Made by a program: the position numbers and the translations under genes. Shown in pieces: positions 51,810 through 62,800 of a DNA stretch of 64,000 nt; the stretch's first letter is position 1; the number at the start of each line of letters is the position of its first letter. A model generated the notes under the pieces. It did not search any database. It saw only the letters and a list, made by a program, of their open reading frames with translations, and had not been told where the DNA came from. The DNA comes from Salipaludibacillus aurantiacus (GTDB taxonomy: Bacteria > Bacillota > Bacilli > Bacillales > Salisediminibacteriaceae). The stretch lies in assembly GCF_900111295.1 (NCBI RefSeq), contig NZ_FOGT01000007.1, forward strand, positions 124,001 to 188,000, in the 5' to 3' direction.

Positions 51810-53492
51810 CTATATACACTTTCCTTTATAAACTCTTGCTTCATAAGGCTGGATGGTTAATTGAGATTGGAAATCTTCTTGATCCTCATAGTTGCCAATT
51901 AACACTTCCGAATTCGTCATTTTTATATCAGGCACGTTAATTTTAACTGTGTCATCACTGAAATTTGTGAGTACTAATAACATTTCATCATTTAAACTCC
52001 TGGTATAAGCAAACACCTTCTCGTGCTCAGGTAAAATTAACTCATAATCTCCGTAGACTATAACAGAATGTTCTTTTCTTAACCGGATGAGCTGTCTGTA
52101 ATAATGGAAGATAGACTGGTCTTCCCGAAGTGCCTTTTCAGCATTTATTTTCTTATAGTTTTCGTTTACTTTTATCCATGGCTCTCCTGTTGTAAAGCCT
52201 GCGTTAGGCGAATCATCCCATTGAACAGGTGTTCTCGCATTATCACGGCCTTTAGTGTAAATTGATTTCATTACTTCATTCTTATCTCTGCCCTTTTCAT
52301 GAACCTGCTCATTATAAAAATTAATCGTTTCAATGTCCCGATAATCTTCAATGGAATCAAATTCAATATTTGTCATACCAAGTTCTTCACCCTGATATAT
52401 AAAAGGTGTCCCCTGAAGCATATGAAGAAAAGTACCTAGCATTTTGGCAGATTTATCGTGGTAATTGTCATGATCTCCAAACCGTGAAACTACCCTCGGC
52501 TGATCGTGGTTATTTAAATACAGGCTGTTCCATCCGATCTCATGCAGTCCAGTTTGCCAACGGCTTATACTTTCCTTAAGATCCTTTAAATCCAAGGTTT
52601 TTAAATCCCATTTACCTCCTGAACCGGAATCCAAGTCCATATGTTCGAACTGGAAAACCATTTGTAATTCATTTCTGCTGAGGTCAGTATATTTCTTAGC
52701 TTCCTCAACACCGACGCCCGGCATTTCACCAACGGTCATGACATCATAATCCTTCAGTACCTTTTGATTCATTTCCTGAAGAAACTCATGAATGCGGGGC
52801 CCGTTCATGAAGAACTGTCCACCAGACCCATACACTTCATTTTCTTTTTTAGGCGCGTCAGGAAGTCCCGGAGTTTTAGAGATAAAATTAATAACATCCA
52901 TTCGAAACCCGTCTATCCCCCGATCCAGCCACTTTCGCATCATTGCGTATATGTCTTCTCTCAGTTCCTCATTCTCCCAATTCAGGTCTGGCTGTTTTGG
53001 GCTGAATAAATGCAGGTAGTAATCGTCAGTCTCTTCATTGTATTTCCACGCTGAACCCCCAAAGGTGGCTCCCCAATTGTTAGGTTCTTTCCCGTTTTTA
53101 CCTGAACGCCAAATATAATACTCTCTGTATTTACTATCTTTAGATTTCTTAGCATCCTGAAACCATTCATGTTCGTCAGAGGTATGATTAACAACTAAAT
53201 CCATAATTAATTTCATGTCCCGCTTATGCACTTCTTCCAAAAGATTTTGCCAATCTTCCATTGTGCCGAAATCTTCCATAATTTGGTCATAATGGGATAT
53301 ATCGTAGCCATTATCATCATTAGGTGACTGATAAACAGGCGAGAGCCAGATGACATCAACACCTAAATAGTTTAAATAATCGAGTTTCTGAATGATCCCT
53401 GGGATATCCCCAATTCCGTCTCCATTGCTATCATTAAAGCTTCGCGGGTAAATTTGATAAACAACACTTTCTTTCCACCAATTATGTTCCAT
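51810..53492 (-). CDS. GH13 oligo-1,6-glucosidase / alpha-glucosidase
   Basis: 560 residues. GH13 regions: DLVVNHTSDEH (region I), GFRMDVINF (nucleophile Asp), VGEMPG (acid/base Glu), LNNHDQPR (transition-state Asp). The start WWKESVVYQIYPRSFNDSNGDGIGD and the QPDLNWEN segment are those of subfamily oligo-1,6-glucosidases, MalL-like, with TreC as alternative. No signal peptide, so it acts on imported sugars. Operon position between the phosphorylase and the permeases. Confidence 0.92.
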   Translation of the reverse strand: MEHNWWKESVVYQIYPRSFNDSNGDGIGDIPGIIQKLDYLNYLGVDVIWLSPVYQSPNDDNGYDISHYDQIMEDFGTMEDWQNLLEEVHKRDMKLIMDLVVNHTSDEHEWFQDAKKSKDSKYREYYIWRSGKNGKEPNNWGATFGGSAWKYNEETDDYYLHLFSPKQPDLNWENEELREDIYAMMRKWLDRGIDGFRMDVINFISKTPGLPDAPKKENEVYGSGGQFFMNGPRIHEFLQEMNQKVLKDYDVMTVGEMPGVGVEEAKKYTDLSRNELQMVFQFEHMDLDSGSGGKWDLKTLDLKDLKESISRWQTGLHEIGWNSLYLNNHDQPRVVSRFGDHDNYHDKSAKMLGTFLHMLQGTPFIYQGEELGMTNIEFDSIEDYRDIETINFYNEQVHEKGRDKNEVMKSIYTKGRDNARTPVQWDDSPNAGFTTGEPWIKVNENYKKINAEKALREDQSIFHYYRQLIRLRKEHSVIVYGDYELILPEHEKVFAYTRSLNDEMLLVLTNFSDDTVKINVPDIKMTNSEVLIGNYEDQEDFQSQLTIQPYEARVYKGKCI

Positions 53493-53524
53493 GTTAAAAC
53501 CTCCATGTAATTATGAGACTAACT

Positions 53525-54343
53525 TTATTTTAGGGAGCCTCTCATGACGCCGCCTATAATCCATTTTTGAACGAAAATATATAATACAATCATAGGAAGC
53601 ATGGCCATTAAATAAGAAGCGAATGCCAAATTGTAGTCAGTACTGAATTGTCCTTGGAATGCATATTGAACTAACGGCAATGTATACATACTGGAATCAC
53701 TTAAGATAACAAGCGGCAGCATAAAATCATTCCAGGCTGCCAGTGCCGTTAAGATTGCCACAGTCGCATGCATAGGCATCATCATAGGAAAAATAATTTT
53801 CCAGAAGACCTTCCACGTTCCTGCGCCATCAATGTGTGCTGCTTCCTCCAGTTCCACCGGAAGCGTTTTAACGTAGCCCACATATATAAACACATTAAAT
53901 GCCAAATGCATCACACCATTTAAGAAGCCAAGCCCTACCAGGTTGTCCATCCCCCATGCACTTGTCTGTAGGACAAGAGGCAGCATAATAATAGGAAATG
54001 GAATAAACATGGCACTAATGAAGTAGAAGTATAGAAACTTATAAAACTTCTTGTGCATATTACGAGCAATAGCATAAGCAACCATAGAGTGAGTCAACAC
54101 AACAATTGCTACTGTAAACACGGTGACAAATACACTGTTACCCAGGGCATTAAAGAAATTCGTCACCTCTATCGCACGGAAGAAGTTGTCAAACGTCCAG
54201 GTCTCAGGCAAGGCTAATAAATTCCCCGTCATCTCCTGAGGTGTTTTAAATGCAATTGTAATAGTTAAATACAAAGGGAAAAGAATAAATACAGTTCCCA
54301 AAATCAGCAAGATGGTGGCTTTCCAGTTAACTTTACTGCTCAT
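53525..54343 (-). CDS. ABC sugar transporter permease, MalG-like
   Basis: 272 residues, six membrane helices, the EAA loop EEAAHIDGAGTWKVFWKIIFP near residue 180 that docks on the ATPase. Its ATG overlaps the previous permease stop by one base. No ATPase gene is in the cluster; a shared MsmX-type ATPase elsewhere is likely. Confidence 0.92.
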   Translation of the reverse strand: MSSKVNWKATILLILGTVFILFPLYLTITIAFKTPQEMTGNLLALPETWTFDNFFRAIEVTNFFNALGNSVFVTVFTVAIVVLTHSMVAYAIARNMHKKFYKFLYFYFISAMFIPFPIIMLPLVLQTSAWGMDNLVGLGFLNGVMHLAFNVFIYVGYVKTLPVELEEAAHIDGAGTWKVFWKIIFPMMMPMHATVAILTALAAWNDFMLPLVILSDSSMYTLPLVQYAFQGQFSTDYNLAFASYLMAMLPMIVLYIFVQKWIIGGVMRGSLK

Positions 54344-55203
54344 TAGCCCTTCACCTCTTTTCGTTCAAGAATACGGAGCTGAATAACCGATATAGCCACA
54401 ATGACTATGAAATAAATAACCGCATTGGCAGATTGATAGGCAAATTGTCCACCTTCAAAACCGCCACGATAGATCAATAGGGCAATTGATTCTGTTGCGC
54501 GTCCTGGTCCACCGCCGGTCAAGCCAATAATCTGGTCAAATGCCATTAGAAAGTTTTTCATCGCAACAACCATATTGATAGTGAAAAATGGTGCAATAAG
54601 GGGGAAGGTAAGCCTCCAAAACTTAGCCCATGAGCCTGCCCCGTCAATATCCGCTGCTTCATAAACTTGGTCATCAACAGTCGAAAGTCCAGCGAGGTAA
54701 AGCAGTGTATTAAATGCTGTGGATTGCCAAACAGCAACAATGACTACCCCAATCCAGGCGAGGTTCTGATTACCTAATATGTTTCGAGAAAGAAAATCTA
54801 TATCTAATGCCTGGCCTAATTGCGGAAGCATATGAGTAAACATAAATTGAAAGATAAAACTTACAATCAACACACTCAATATAAATGGCAAAAAGTACAT
54901 GGCTCTTAGTGTTTTTCTAAACTTAATCTTTGCGTTAAGCCCTATAGCGATAAATAAACTCAGCATGTTCACAAGAAGAGTCGCCACTATAGCAAATTGA
55001 AAGGTGAAGCCGTATGCGCTGAGTGCTCTTCCATCTTGAAACACATTGAAATAGTTAATAAATCCGACAAAATCCCAATCTCCATAACCTCTGAAATTAG
55101 TGAAACTGTAAAAAATCCCTTGTAAGGCTGGATATGTATGAAATATAAAAAAGAGGATGAATGCCGGCAGTACCATCATGAGAAACACATGATCTTTTTT
55201 CAC
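54343..55203 (-). CDS. ABC sugar transporter permease, MalF-like
   Basis: 286 residues, six membrane helices, EAA loop YEAADIDGAGSWAKFWRLTFP near residue 185 and GGPGRATES motif near 235. Forms the channel with the 53525 protein. Confidence 0.92.
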   Translation of the reverse strand: MKKDHVFLMMVLPAFILFFIFHTYPALQGIFYSFTNFRGYGDWDFVGFINYFNVFQDGRALSAYGFTFQFAIVATLLVNMLSLFIAIGLNAKIKFRKTLRAMYFLPFILSVLIVSFIFQFMFTHMLPQLGQALDIDFLSRNILGNQNLAWIGVVIVAVWQSTAFNTLLYLAGLSTVDDQVYEAADIDGAGSWAKFWRLTFPLIAPFFTINMVVAMKNFLMAFDQIIGLTGGGPGRATESIALLIYRGGFEGGQFAYQSANAVIYFIVIVAISVIQLRILERKEVKG

Positions 55204-55259
55204 GATTATGACCTCCTATAAGGGATAGGGGGTACCTGTTTCGTGATACCCCCGGGCAC

Positions 55260-56492
55260 TTACCTATTTTGATTTGCATCCCATTCATTATCGATCTCTT
55301 CCAGTGACTGTTCTTTATTTTGGTTAATCAGGAAATCCTGAACTAAGTTTTCTACTCCCATACCAGCTGGGTAATAGTGGTCAGGGAAACTAGTTAGTCT
55401 GTCATTTTCAAAATACTCGCGGATTCCGTCAAATACTTCGTCTTCCTGAAATACACCTTCTACTGCTGAAAAGGCACTTTGCTCGTCAATATACTGTTCA
55501 GCAACGTCCTGACTAACCATAAACTCAAGGAACTTTTCTGCTTCTTCCGGATGATCTGTCTCTTCACTGACTGTTAATACAACATCCACCCCGGAAACTA
55601 ACTCATTTTCTTCAGCATCTTCGTTCGATGGCAATGCAAACGTCCCAAGTTCAATATCCGGGTTAGACTCTAAAATCTCAGGAATCGCCCAGTTCCCTTG
55701 GATATAAAAGACACTCCCGCCAGTCGCAAAAGCTCTGTTCCCGTCATTGTAACCGACACCAAAATTATCTGAATGACCATAGTCAAGTAATTGAACCATC
55801 TTATCTGCTACTTCATCGTACTCGTCAACAAATGTTGCTTCTCCTTCATTTTTACGCTCAGCAAAATCATCTTCCACCAGGTTCCCTGCTACAGCGTTCC
55901 AAACTGCCATACCTGTCCATGCTTCCTGAAGAGTAAAGAAAATTGGTGTTTCACCTGCATCTTGTGCTGTCTCAAGAACATCAATGAATTCGTTCCAGTC
56001 CTGAGGGATGTCGATTCCTAACTCATCGACTTTTTCTTGGTTGTAAATTACGTGGTTTGCGTTTGTAGCATACGGCACACCATAATTACCTTCAGACTCA
56101 GGGCCCACTAACGCATTTAACATGTCAACATAGGATGACTGTACCTCATCAAGTACCGCAGATTCAGTAAAATCTTTAAAAACCCCTTCTCTTGCCAGTT
56201 CACCATAAGTAGCATTACCGCCTATAGACATGAGGTCAGGCATATCCCCTCTTGTTAACCTTGTTCTCAATACAGTCTCTGCTTCCGGAGGGGCCTCTAA
56301 ATTAATGGATATGTCAGGGTTTTCACTTTCAAAATCCTCAATAAGTCGCTCGTAAGTCCCTATACTTTCTGATTTGTTTGAGAAAAGCTCCAAAGTGACT
56401 TGGCCATCTCCACCGTCTGTCCCGCCACATCCTGCTGCAAAAGCTGTTAAACCAAAAGCCGCCGGTAATAAAAATACTTTTTTTATAGACAT
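55260..56492 (-). CDS. ABC sugar-binding lipoprotein
   Basis: 410 residues from ATG 56492, 9 nt after AAGGAGG; the longer frame from 56621 covers a non-coding leader with an operator. Lipobox AFAAGC (Cys22). Extracellular solute-binding protein family 1: LELFSNKSES, then PDLMSIGGNATYGELAREG, WNEFIDVLETAQDAG. Probable ligand a malto- or other alpha-gluco-oligosaccharide. First gene of the importer operon. Confidence 0.9.
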   Translation of the reverse strand: MSIKKVFLLPAAFGLTAFAAGCGGTDGGDGQVTLELFSNKSESIGTYERLIEDFESENPDISINLEAPPEAETVLRTRLTRGDMPDLMSIGGNATYGELAREGVFKDFTESAVLDEVQSSYVDMLNALVGPESEGNYGVPYATNANHVIYNQEKVDELGIDIPQDWNEFIDVLETAQDAGETPIFFTLQEAWTGMAVWNAVAGNLVEDDFAERKNEGEATFVDEYDEVADKMVQLLDYGHSDNFGVGYNDGNRAFATGGSVFYIQGNWAIPEILESNPDIELGTFALPSNEDAEENELVSGVDVVLTVSEETDHPEEAEKFLEFMVSQDVAEQYIDEQSAFSAVEGVFQEDEVFDGIREYFENDRLTSFPDHYYPAGMGVENLVQDFLINQNKEQSLEEIDNEWDANQNR

Positions 56493-56527
56493 AAAATAAT
56501 TCCTCCTTAGAAAATATACGACTCTAC

Positions 56528-56539
56528 GTAAACGTTTAC
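56528..56539. promoter_or_regulatory. LacI-type operator
   Basis: Perfect palindrome GTAAACGTTTAC in the leader of the binding-protein gene. Confidence 0.7.
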
Positions 56540-56656
56540 TGAAAGGGTAAAAAATAATAAACGGATCGCTTTCTAAATTTCTCTTCAAAACTCTTTCAAT
56601 AAAGGGTTTTATCGGCATCATCAGACAGCTAACTATAAATATTAATTAACCTTTAC

Positions 56657-56669
56657 GAAAACGTTTAAC
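56657..56669. promoter_or_regulatory. LacI-type operator
   Basis: GAAAACGTTTAAC, same core, between the LacI gene stop and the importer operon. Confidence 0.55.
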
Positions 56670-56692
56670 CTTAAGTTAAAAAAAACAAAAAA

Positions 56693-57697
56693 CTAATTTA
56701 TTTTTTTTACACTTTCTCTTTCAACAATCTTATGAGAAACAATACAATTTTCAGGAACCGTGCCTGTGTTAATCATGTTCATTATCATTTCCCCTGCACT
56801 TTCACCCATCTTTAACATAGGCTGCGCCACTGTGGTTAATGGAGGGATACTCATTTCTGAAATAGCCAGATTGTCATAGCCAATTACTGATAATCTGCCA
56901 GGAATATCTATGTTCATTTTGTGAGCTTTTGAAATGATTCCTAGCGCCATTTCATCACTGGCAGCAAAAACAGCTGTTAATTCTGGATGAGCAGAAATAA
57001 GTTTTTCAAAGGCTTCTGATCCATCTTTAAAGCTGAAGCCACGCCCAGAAACGATAAGACTTTCAGAGAGAGGAACCTGATTCATTTCCATTGCCATCTT
57101 AAATCCTTCAATACGCGGTAGACCAGCAATCATATCTTGTCTATTCCCGCTTACCATCCCTATCTTAGAATGCCCCTGTTTAATTAAGTATTCCGTAGCA
57201 TGATAGGCTGCCAGCCGGTCGTCCACCTTAACGTGCGGAACAGGTAAATTAATAGATTCGGACGATAACAGAACGACAGGTATGTTGAATTTATTTAGAA
57301 ACTCATAATATTCATTTTTTAAAATTTCACTTGTAAAAATAATACCATCTACTTGTTTTTCTTTAAGAAGATGCAGATATTGCATGGTTTTTTTTCCATT
57401 AGATTCAGTGTGGCACACAATCACACTTGTCCCAGTTTGATGAGCGACATTCTCTATCCCGCTAACCATTTCAGAGACAATCATACTTGATATACTGGGC
57501 ACTAAAACCCCAATTGTATTTGTCCGCTTACTTATCAAGCCCCTGGCTACGCCATTAGGATGATAGCCTAGTTCTTCAATAGTCTGAAGGACTTTCTTAC
57601 GCGTTTCTTCTGTGTACCCCTCCTTATGGTTTAAAATTCTGGAAACCGTAGCAATGGATACATTAGCTTTTTTTGCGACATCTTTAATAGTTGCCAA
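56693..57697 (-). CDS. LacI-family repressor, MalR-like
   Basis: 334 residues. HTH ATIKDVAKKANVSIATVSRILNHKEG, hinge NGVARGLISKR, ligand domain ending in HKIVERESV. It starts with TTG at 57697, behind GGTGG. The same palindrome, GTAAACGTTTAC, precedes both this gene (57741) and the importer operon (56528), so it most likely represses itself and the alpha-glucoside genes. Confidence 0.9.
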   Translation of the reverse strand: MATIKDVAKKANVSIATVSRILNHKEGYTEETRKKVLQTIEELGYHPNGVARGLISKRTNTIGVLVPSISSMIVSEMVSGIENVAHQTGTSVIVCHTESNGKKTMQYLHLLKEKQVDGIIFTSEILKNEYYEFLNKFNIPVVLLSSESINLPVPHVKVDDRLAAYHATEYLIKQGHSKIGMVSGNRQDMIAGLPRIEGFKMAMEMNQVPLSESLIVSGRGFSFKDGSEAFEKLISAHPELTAVFAASDEMALGIISKAHKMNIDIPGRLSVIGYDNLAISEMSIPPLTTVAQPMLKMGESAGEMIMNMINTGTVPENCIVSHKIVERESVKKIN

Positions 57698-57740
57698 TGT
57701 CTTACCACCTTCATGTAGTCAGTCTATTATTGCAATTAAC

Positions 57741-57752
57741 GTAAACGTTTAC
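57741..57752. promoter_or_regulatory. LacI-type operator, autoregulation
   Basis: Perfect palindrome GTAAACGTTTAC 44 bp before the LacI gene start. Confidence 0.7.
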
Positions 57753-57817
57753 ACGAAGAATCATACCATATCTGTTAATTAGTTATCAAGAGAGTTTTTT
57801 AATTTTTTATACATCAT

Positions 57818-57965
57818 TTGGGGGATTGTGTCAGATTTCGTTGGTATTGTGACATTCTTAGCTTGGATTGTGGTGCTTTTTGGCCATGATTGTTGCACTT
57901 TTGGCCGGGATTGTGCCAATTTTGACCATAATTACTGCACTTCCGGCCAGAATTGTGACACTCGG
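57818..57965 (-). repeat. 21-bp periodic array, TGCnACAATC class, inverted (7 units)
   Basis: Plus-strand cores GATTGTG/TATTGTG/AATTGTG at 57824, 57845, 57866, 57888, 57909, 57930 and 57951 (steps 21, 21, 22, 21, 21, 21). GGCCGGGATTGTG is the best unit. Followed by the ~130-bp segment shared with 49291. Confidence 0.92.
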
Positions 57966-58036
57966 CCCCCACACACAACCCAAGCAAGGGCCGCCGCACA
58001 GTTTACCGACAACGCCGCGCCCCCCAACTACTTTCC

Positions 58037-58885
58037 CTACTCCACATTCTCCACAAAAACGACCAGACTCCTGAGCATGTTATAAAAAGGCTTGAGGTCA
58101 TTTCTCGGGTTCCTGAAGTCATAGTTAATTTCCAGCTGCATGGCTTCGGTGCCGTATTCGTTCCAGGTGTGGTGAGTGACTGTTCCCGGATGGTTTGCTG
58201 AAAAGGTGTGGTTCTCATAGACACGTTCAATCCCATGATGGTTAAGGATGGTGTACAACTGCTGCATCCACTCCTCCTTCACAGTGTCTCCGCCGCCGGT
58301 GCCAATATCCACATCGAACGGTCTGTCCTGACTTGAGCCATGCAAATCAATGACTAAATCGATCTCGTGCTCCTCAATGATCTCACCGATCTTCTCTTTA
58401 TACTCTCCGTCAAGGATATAGTTCGCATCTTCACCTTTGTGAGTATTAAATATTATATGGGCCCCTGTGTAATCCTGAATTAAATGCGTCAAAGCACCCG
58501 TATAGATTTCTGCCGGCTTGACTTCGCTTTCACGGACGTGGCGGGTCGTGTGGGGTGCTGAAATCAGCACGTTTACCTCTCCGCTTCCTTCAATAAAAGC
58601 TACATGCTTATCAGCCCCCATGGCACCTTTATAATCGTTTTGGGAGAATGACTTTTCATATGAAAAAATTTCACTTTCAAGCTCTTTCGTTTTATAGGTG
58701 TCTTTCAACGTTTTCGCTCCCATTTCACTAAAATTATAATCAACTAATTCCAGTGCTCTTATTTCTTCCGGCTCTTCTTCGCCGGCTTTATTCTCTGCTC
58801 TCTGAAGGGTTGATTCCTGCTCGCCTCCCCAACAGCCTGTCACAAATACTAATATAATTAAGACGATAACATACCTGATTTCCAT
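58037..58885 (-). CDS. lipoprotein, N-formylglutamate amidohydrolase-like
   Basis: 282 residues. Lipobox FVTGC (Cys18), Glu-rich linker, then an FGase-like zinc hydrolase fold: LISAPHTTRHVRE (His motif, about 107-118), VIDLHGSSQDRPFDVDIGTG (about 178-196, DLHG metal site) and HHTWNEYGTEAMQLEINYDFR near the end. Relatives cleave amide bonds of formyl- or poly-glutamate; an outside-facing lipoprotein form suggests peptide or polymer breakdown. Its last ~15 codons lie in the segment duplicated at 49373-49420. Confidence 0.75.
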   Translation of the reverse strand: MEIRYVIVLIILVFVTGCWGGEQESTLQRAENKAGEEEPEEIRALELVDYNFSEMGAKTLKDTYKTKELESEIFSYEKSFSQNDYKGAMGADKHVAFIEGSGEVNVLISAPHTTRHVRESEVKPAEIYTGALTHLIQDYTGAHIIFNTHKGEDANYILDGEYKEKIGEIIEEHEIDLVIDLHGSSQDRPFDVDIGTGGGDTVKEEWMQQLYTILNHHGIERVYENHTFSANHPGTVTHHTWNEYGTEAMQLEINYDFRNPRNDLKPFYNMLRSLVVFVENVE

Positions 58886-59039
58886 CCGCTCCCTTGAAAC
58901 TATAAATCAATCTGTAAAACTTTTTGTTGGGTGTCCTCCTAGAATACTTTCACATGAACCCGCGCAACGAGTAATCATCTCACCTAATATGAATATATGA
59001 ACTTATTAGAGAAATAAGTCGACGGTTAAGATACTTTAT

Positions 59040-59072
59040 TATAAAGAAGAGACACCGATATGGCGCCTCTTC
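59040..59072 (-). terminator. terminator of the sortase gene
   Basis: AAGAGGCGCC pairs with GGTGTCTCTT (G-U allowed), then CTTTATAAT on the minus strand. Confidence 0.5.
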
Positions 59073-59152
59073 CTACTTATAGTTTTACTTTTAATCTGAG
59101 GAAATTATAAAACAGACGAGTTTTTCGGTCTAAGGTCTAAAAATTGACCAGT

Positions 59153-59722
59153 CTAACCTTTGCCTATCTCTTTTGTATGAGTCAATTCAGCCTCAATAAT
59201 ATACCTGTCGGGAGCCGCTCCTAAAAGGTAAAACGGATAACACGTGGAGAGTGTCAGTGTTGCCTGGTCTTTATCCACCACAACCGAGGTGTCCTCTGCA
59301 GAGGTAATCCATATATCACTAATCATGTAAGTATATGAAATACCGTTATAGTCAACGATCATCTTATCCCCTTCCTGCAGATCCCCAAGTTCACGAAATA
59401 CCGTATCCCGGTGGCCGCTTAACAATGTATGGCGTTCCTCATCCGGGGGCCCGGTCCATTCACTTTCGTGCATGCCTACCCCTTGATCCAGCGCATCATT
59501 CTCTGTCCCCCAATATGTTAAATACTGTTTGTCTAAAACAGGAATTTTTAATACCGCAATTTCCTCACCTGGTTCAAGGTGGTTTCTGTCCAATTCCTGG
59601 CTGGGTGTTTCCCGCTCATCATTAATTTTCATAACCCCCGAGGTCGCTGACTGGTATTCATAAAAAAAATTACCGATAAAAACTGCTCCGAGTATTAGAA
59701 AAAACAGCCCAAGTTTTTTCAT
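59153..59722 (-). CDS. class D sortase
   Basis: 189 residues. N-terminal membrane helix (LGLFFLILGAVFIGNFF), then the sortase barrel: His in LSGHRDTVF (about 114), catalytic Cys in TLSTCYPF (about 163) and Arg in APDRYIIEAEL (about 173). The short size and the VLKIPVLDKQ start fit class D, which prefers LPxTA. Two LPxTA proteins are in this window: the adhesin next to it (LPETA) and the alkaline phosphatase (LPDTA). RBS GGAGT lies about 7 nt before ATG. Follows the adhesin gene by 155 bp on the same strand. Confidence 0.9.
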   Translation of the reverse strand: MKKLGLFFLILGAVFIGNFFYEYQSATSGVMKINDERETPSQELDRNHLEPGEEIAVLKIPVLDKQYLTYWGTENDALDQGVGMHESEWTGPPDEERHTLLSGHRDTVFRELGDLQEGDKMIVDYNGISYTYMISDIWITSAEDTSVVVDKDQATLTLSTCYPFYLLGAAPDRYIIEAELTHTKEIGKG

Positions 59723-59789
59723 AGATCCAGTAACTCCTTTACCAGAGTGTTCATTTATCTTATCTACCTTTCGGCTTCCAGTTAGAAAA

Positions 59790-59838
59790 CAAGCAGTTCA
59801 CTTAGACATGTTATTTGTAAGTGAGAGCTGCTTTCTAA
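59790..59838 (-). terminator. probable terminator of the adhesin gene
   Basis: AAGCAG..CACTTA pairs with TAAGTG..CTGCTT with two small bulges; GTTTTC follows on the minus strand. Confidence 0.5.
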
Positions 59839-59877
59839 CAAGCTACCTCGTAAAAACTTTTATAAACAACTATCCCA

Positions 59878-62800
59878 TTATGCTTTTCTTTGTCTTACGC
59901 TACTGACTATAAGCAGTGCGAAACCTAAGAGAATAAATATACTTCCGAACACGATCAGATTGAACATATTAGTTGCAGTTTCAGGCAATGTTCCACCGTC
60001 ATCTTTAGTTTCTCTCTTTTTTGCTTCGGTACCAGCCGTTTCGTCTGAACTATCACCATAATCATCTTTTTCAGACTCAGCGGCAGGTTCTTCTATATCC
60101 TCTGGTGCAGATGGTTTTTTCGGTTCATACGTATTAGTCAAATCAAAACCAACCACTTGAACCGTGTAACCAGAAACCTCATTCTCACCAACAGTGTAAA
60201 CATACCTGCTCCCCGCCTCATCAAATTCAGGCAGATCTATGAATGCATATGTCCAATCGTCATCGTCAGTTACCTCTGTCGTATCTAAAGCTTCGCCGTT
60301 CTGATACAGCACTACCATGATAGACTCAGGACGATCTTGGTCAGTGTCGTTTTTCCAAGTCTTACTCCCCTCTACTGAAGTGCTGCCTGTTCGCAGATTC
60401 GTAATGTTATAGCCATTCACAGACGAAGCATAACCTTTGACCTCATGCTCCTCCACTGTATACGTAATCGATTGGCCATCTTTATCATAAGCCTGGAGAT
60501 TCTCAAACGTATGCTCCCAGCCACTCTTTGCTGTCACGTCAACCGTGTCATATACAACGCCGTTCCGAAGCAAGTCGACCGTGATCACTGCTGGACGGTC
60601 CTCTGAGTCATCATCCAACCAGGCTTTCGTAACAGTTACTGAGGTTTTGTCCGTTCGTGTATTGACCAGCTCATAATCATTAATTTCTGATTCATAGCCT
60701 GGCACCCCGTGTTCAGCCACCGTGTATTCATAAGGCTCGCCTTGATGATTAAATTTATCAAGACCTTTAAAGGTATAGGCCCAATCCATTTCAGCATCTA
60801 TTTCCTCTGTCTCAATGACCACGCCGTCTTGCAGTAAGTTCACCATAATTTCTTCCGGACGGTCTTCCGGGTCGTCATCCCGCCAGGTCTTTGTCACATC
60901 CACATCAACCGTTCCCGATCGCACGTTAGTAATATCAAAACCATCTATTGAGGTCTCATAGCCGCTCACCGGTTCTTCTTCAATTGTGTAATTATACGCA
61001 ACACCCTGTTCATCATATTCCGGCAGCTCTTCGAAAGTATAAACCCAGCCATCGTCAGCTGTAACTTTCGCTTCTTTTAATACTTCATCGTTTTGCAGAA
61101 GAGCCACATTGATAAAATCAGGACGGTCTTCCGACTCACCATCCAGCCACGCCTTTGTCACCTCTATCGATGTTTTACCGGACCGGACGTTTGTCATCTT
61201 GAATCCGTCATTTGTGGTCTCGATCGATTGCTGTTCGTAACCTTCCACAAGTGCTTCTTCTACCGTGTATTTGTAAGCTTTTCCTTCTCCATCAAAAGCA
61301 GGCAGATTTTCGAATACATAAGCCCAATTACCGTCATGCCCCGGATTAGCAACCGTTACTGTTTCCTCTTCAACCTGCTCATTATTTCGGAAAAGTTTTA
61401 ATATGAGTTCATCAGGACGGTCAGATGCATTCTCATCGATCCATACTTTCTCCACTGCAATATCTGTTACTCCAATTCGGGTGTTGATAATGTCATAGCC
61501 GTTTACAGCTGCCTCATAACCAGCCGGTACTGACGCTTCTTTTACCGAATAAGAGTAAGGCACACCGTCAGAATCAAATTCATCCAGCCCTGTGAAAGTG
61601 TAGATCCATTTTCCATCTGCAGCTGCAGTCTCTTCTTTAAGAAAATTATCGTCCCCTTTACGGGTCAAATGTATCGTTATCTCTTCCGGGCGCTCATCCG
61701 AATTGTCGTCAAACCAGATCTTTTGACCTTCTATATCTGTTATACCTGAGCGTACGTTAGTGATATTAAAAGTATTATTTTCTTCAGAGATGAACGTCTC
61801 ATAACCCGCCACAGGCACCTCTTCAATTTTATAGTCATATTCTTTCCCTTGATCATTAAATGCCTTAAGCCCTTCAAACACATAAGTCCAGTTTCCTTTA
61901 CTATCCGGACGGATTTCCTGTCGGATTATGGCGTCTTCCGGGTATTCTTCTTCATCATATGGTTTTTGGAATAGTTCAATTGATATAGCGTCTGGACGCA
62001 CTGATGTTTCTTGTTCATCTTTCCATTCTTTAGTCACAACAATATCTTTCTCTCCGGTACTTACATTAATAATTTCAAAACCGTTCTCCATATCACCCAT
62101 AATACCTTTTAAAGTGTAACTATCATCCTGGTCTTTCTCTTCAACTGTGTAATCATACAACTCACCATCTGTATTATAGACCGGTAAATTATTAAAAGTG
62201 TAGGTCCACGGATCACTAATAGCAACCGAACCACCTAAAGGATTTCCGTCTTGATGAAGCTGGACCTTTACTTTTTCCGGACGGTCACCAAAACGGTCAT
62301 TATCGTCTTTCCAGGTTTTTTTAATTTTAATATCCCGCGTTAAAACGTTTGTCAGCTCAAAGCCCTCTTCAACATTGCCTGTAATACTTCCTTCAAGCTG
62401 ATAGTCGGCTGTATCTTGTTCTTCGATCATATAGTCAAATTTCTCTCCATTTGAATCAACGGCATCTAGTTCTTCAAATGTATAGACCCAGTCATCCTCG
62501 CTTGTGAGGTTAGCTTCGTCAACCTTTTCGCCGTTTCGCAACAGGCTGACGGCGATGGTTTCAGGTCTCAGCCCTCCCTCATTATCTTTGTCATTCCATC
62601 GCTTCTTAATATGGAGGTCGACTAATTCATAATTTAATACTTCCAAGTCAACTGTTTCATCTAATGCAAATTCAATCTCAAATTCGATGTCAGCCCAATG
62701 CTCTTGATACCCATCTAGCTGCTCTATTTCTTCAAAGACATACTGACCCGGTCGCAGATCTTCAACCAGGATTTGACCATTTTCATCAGTTGCATGAGTT

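Noticed and set aside
58003-58236. Minus-strand 77-codon frame inside the FGase-like gene
   Set aside because: Out-of-frame shadow of the 58037-58885 gene.
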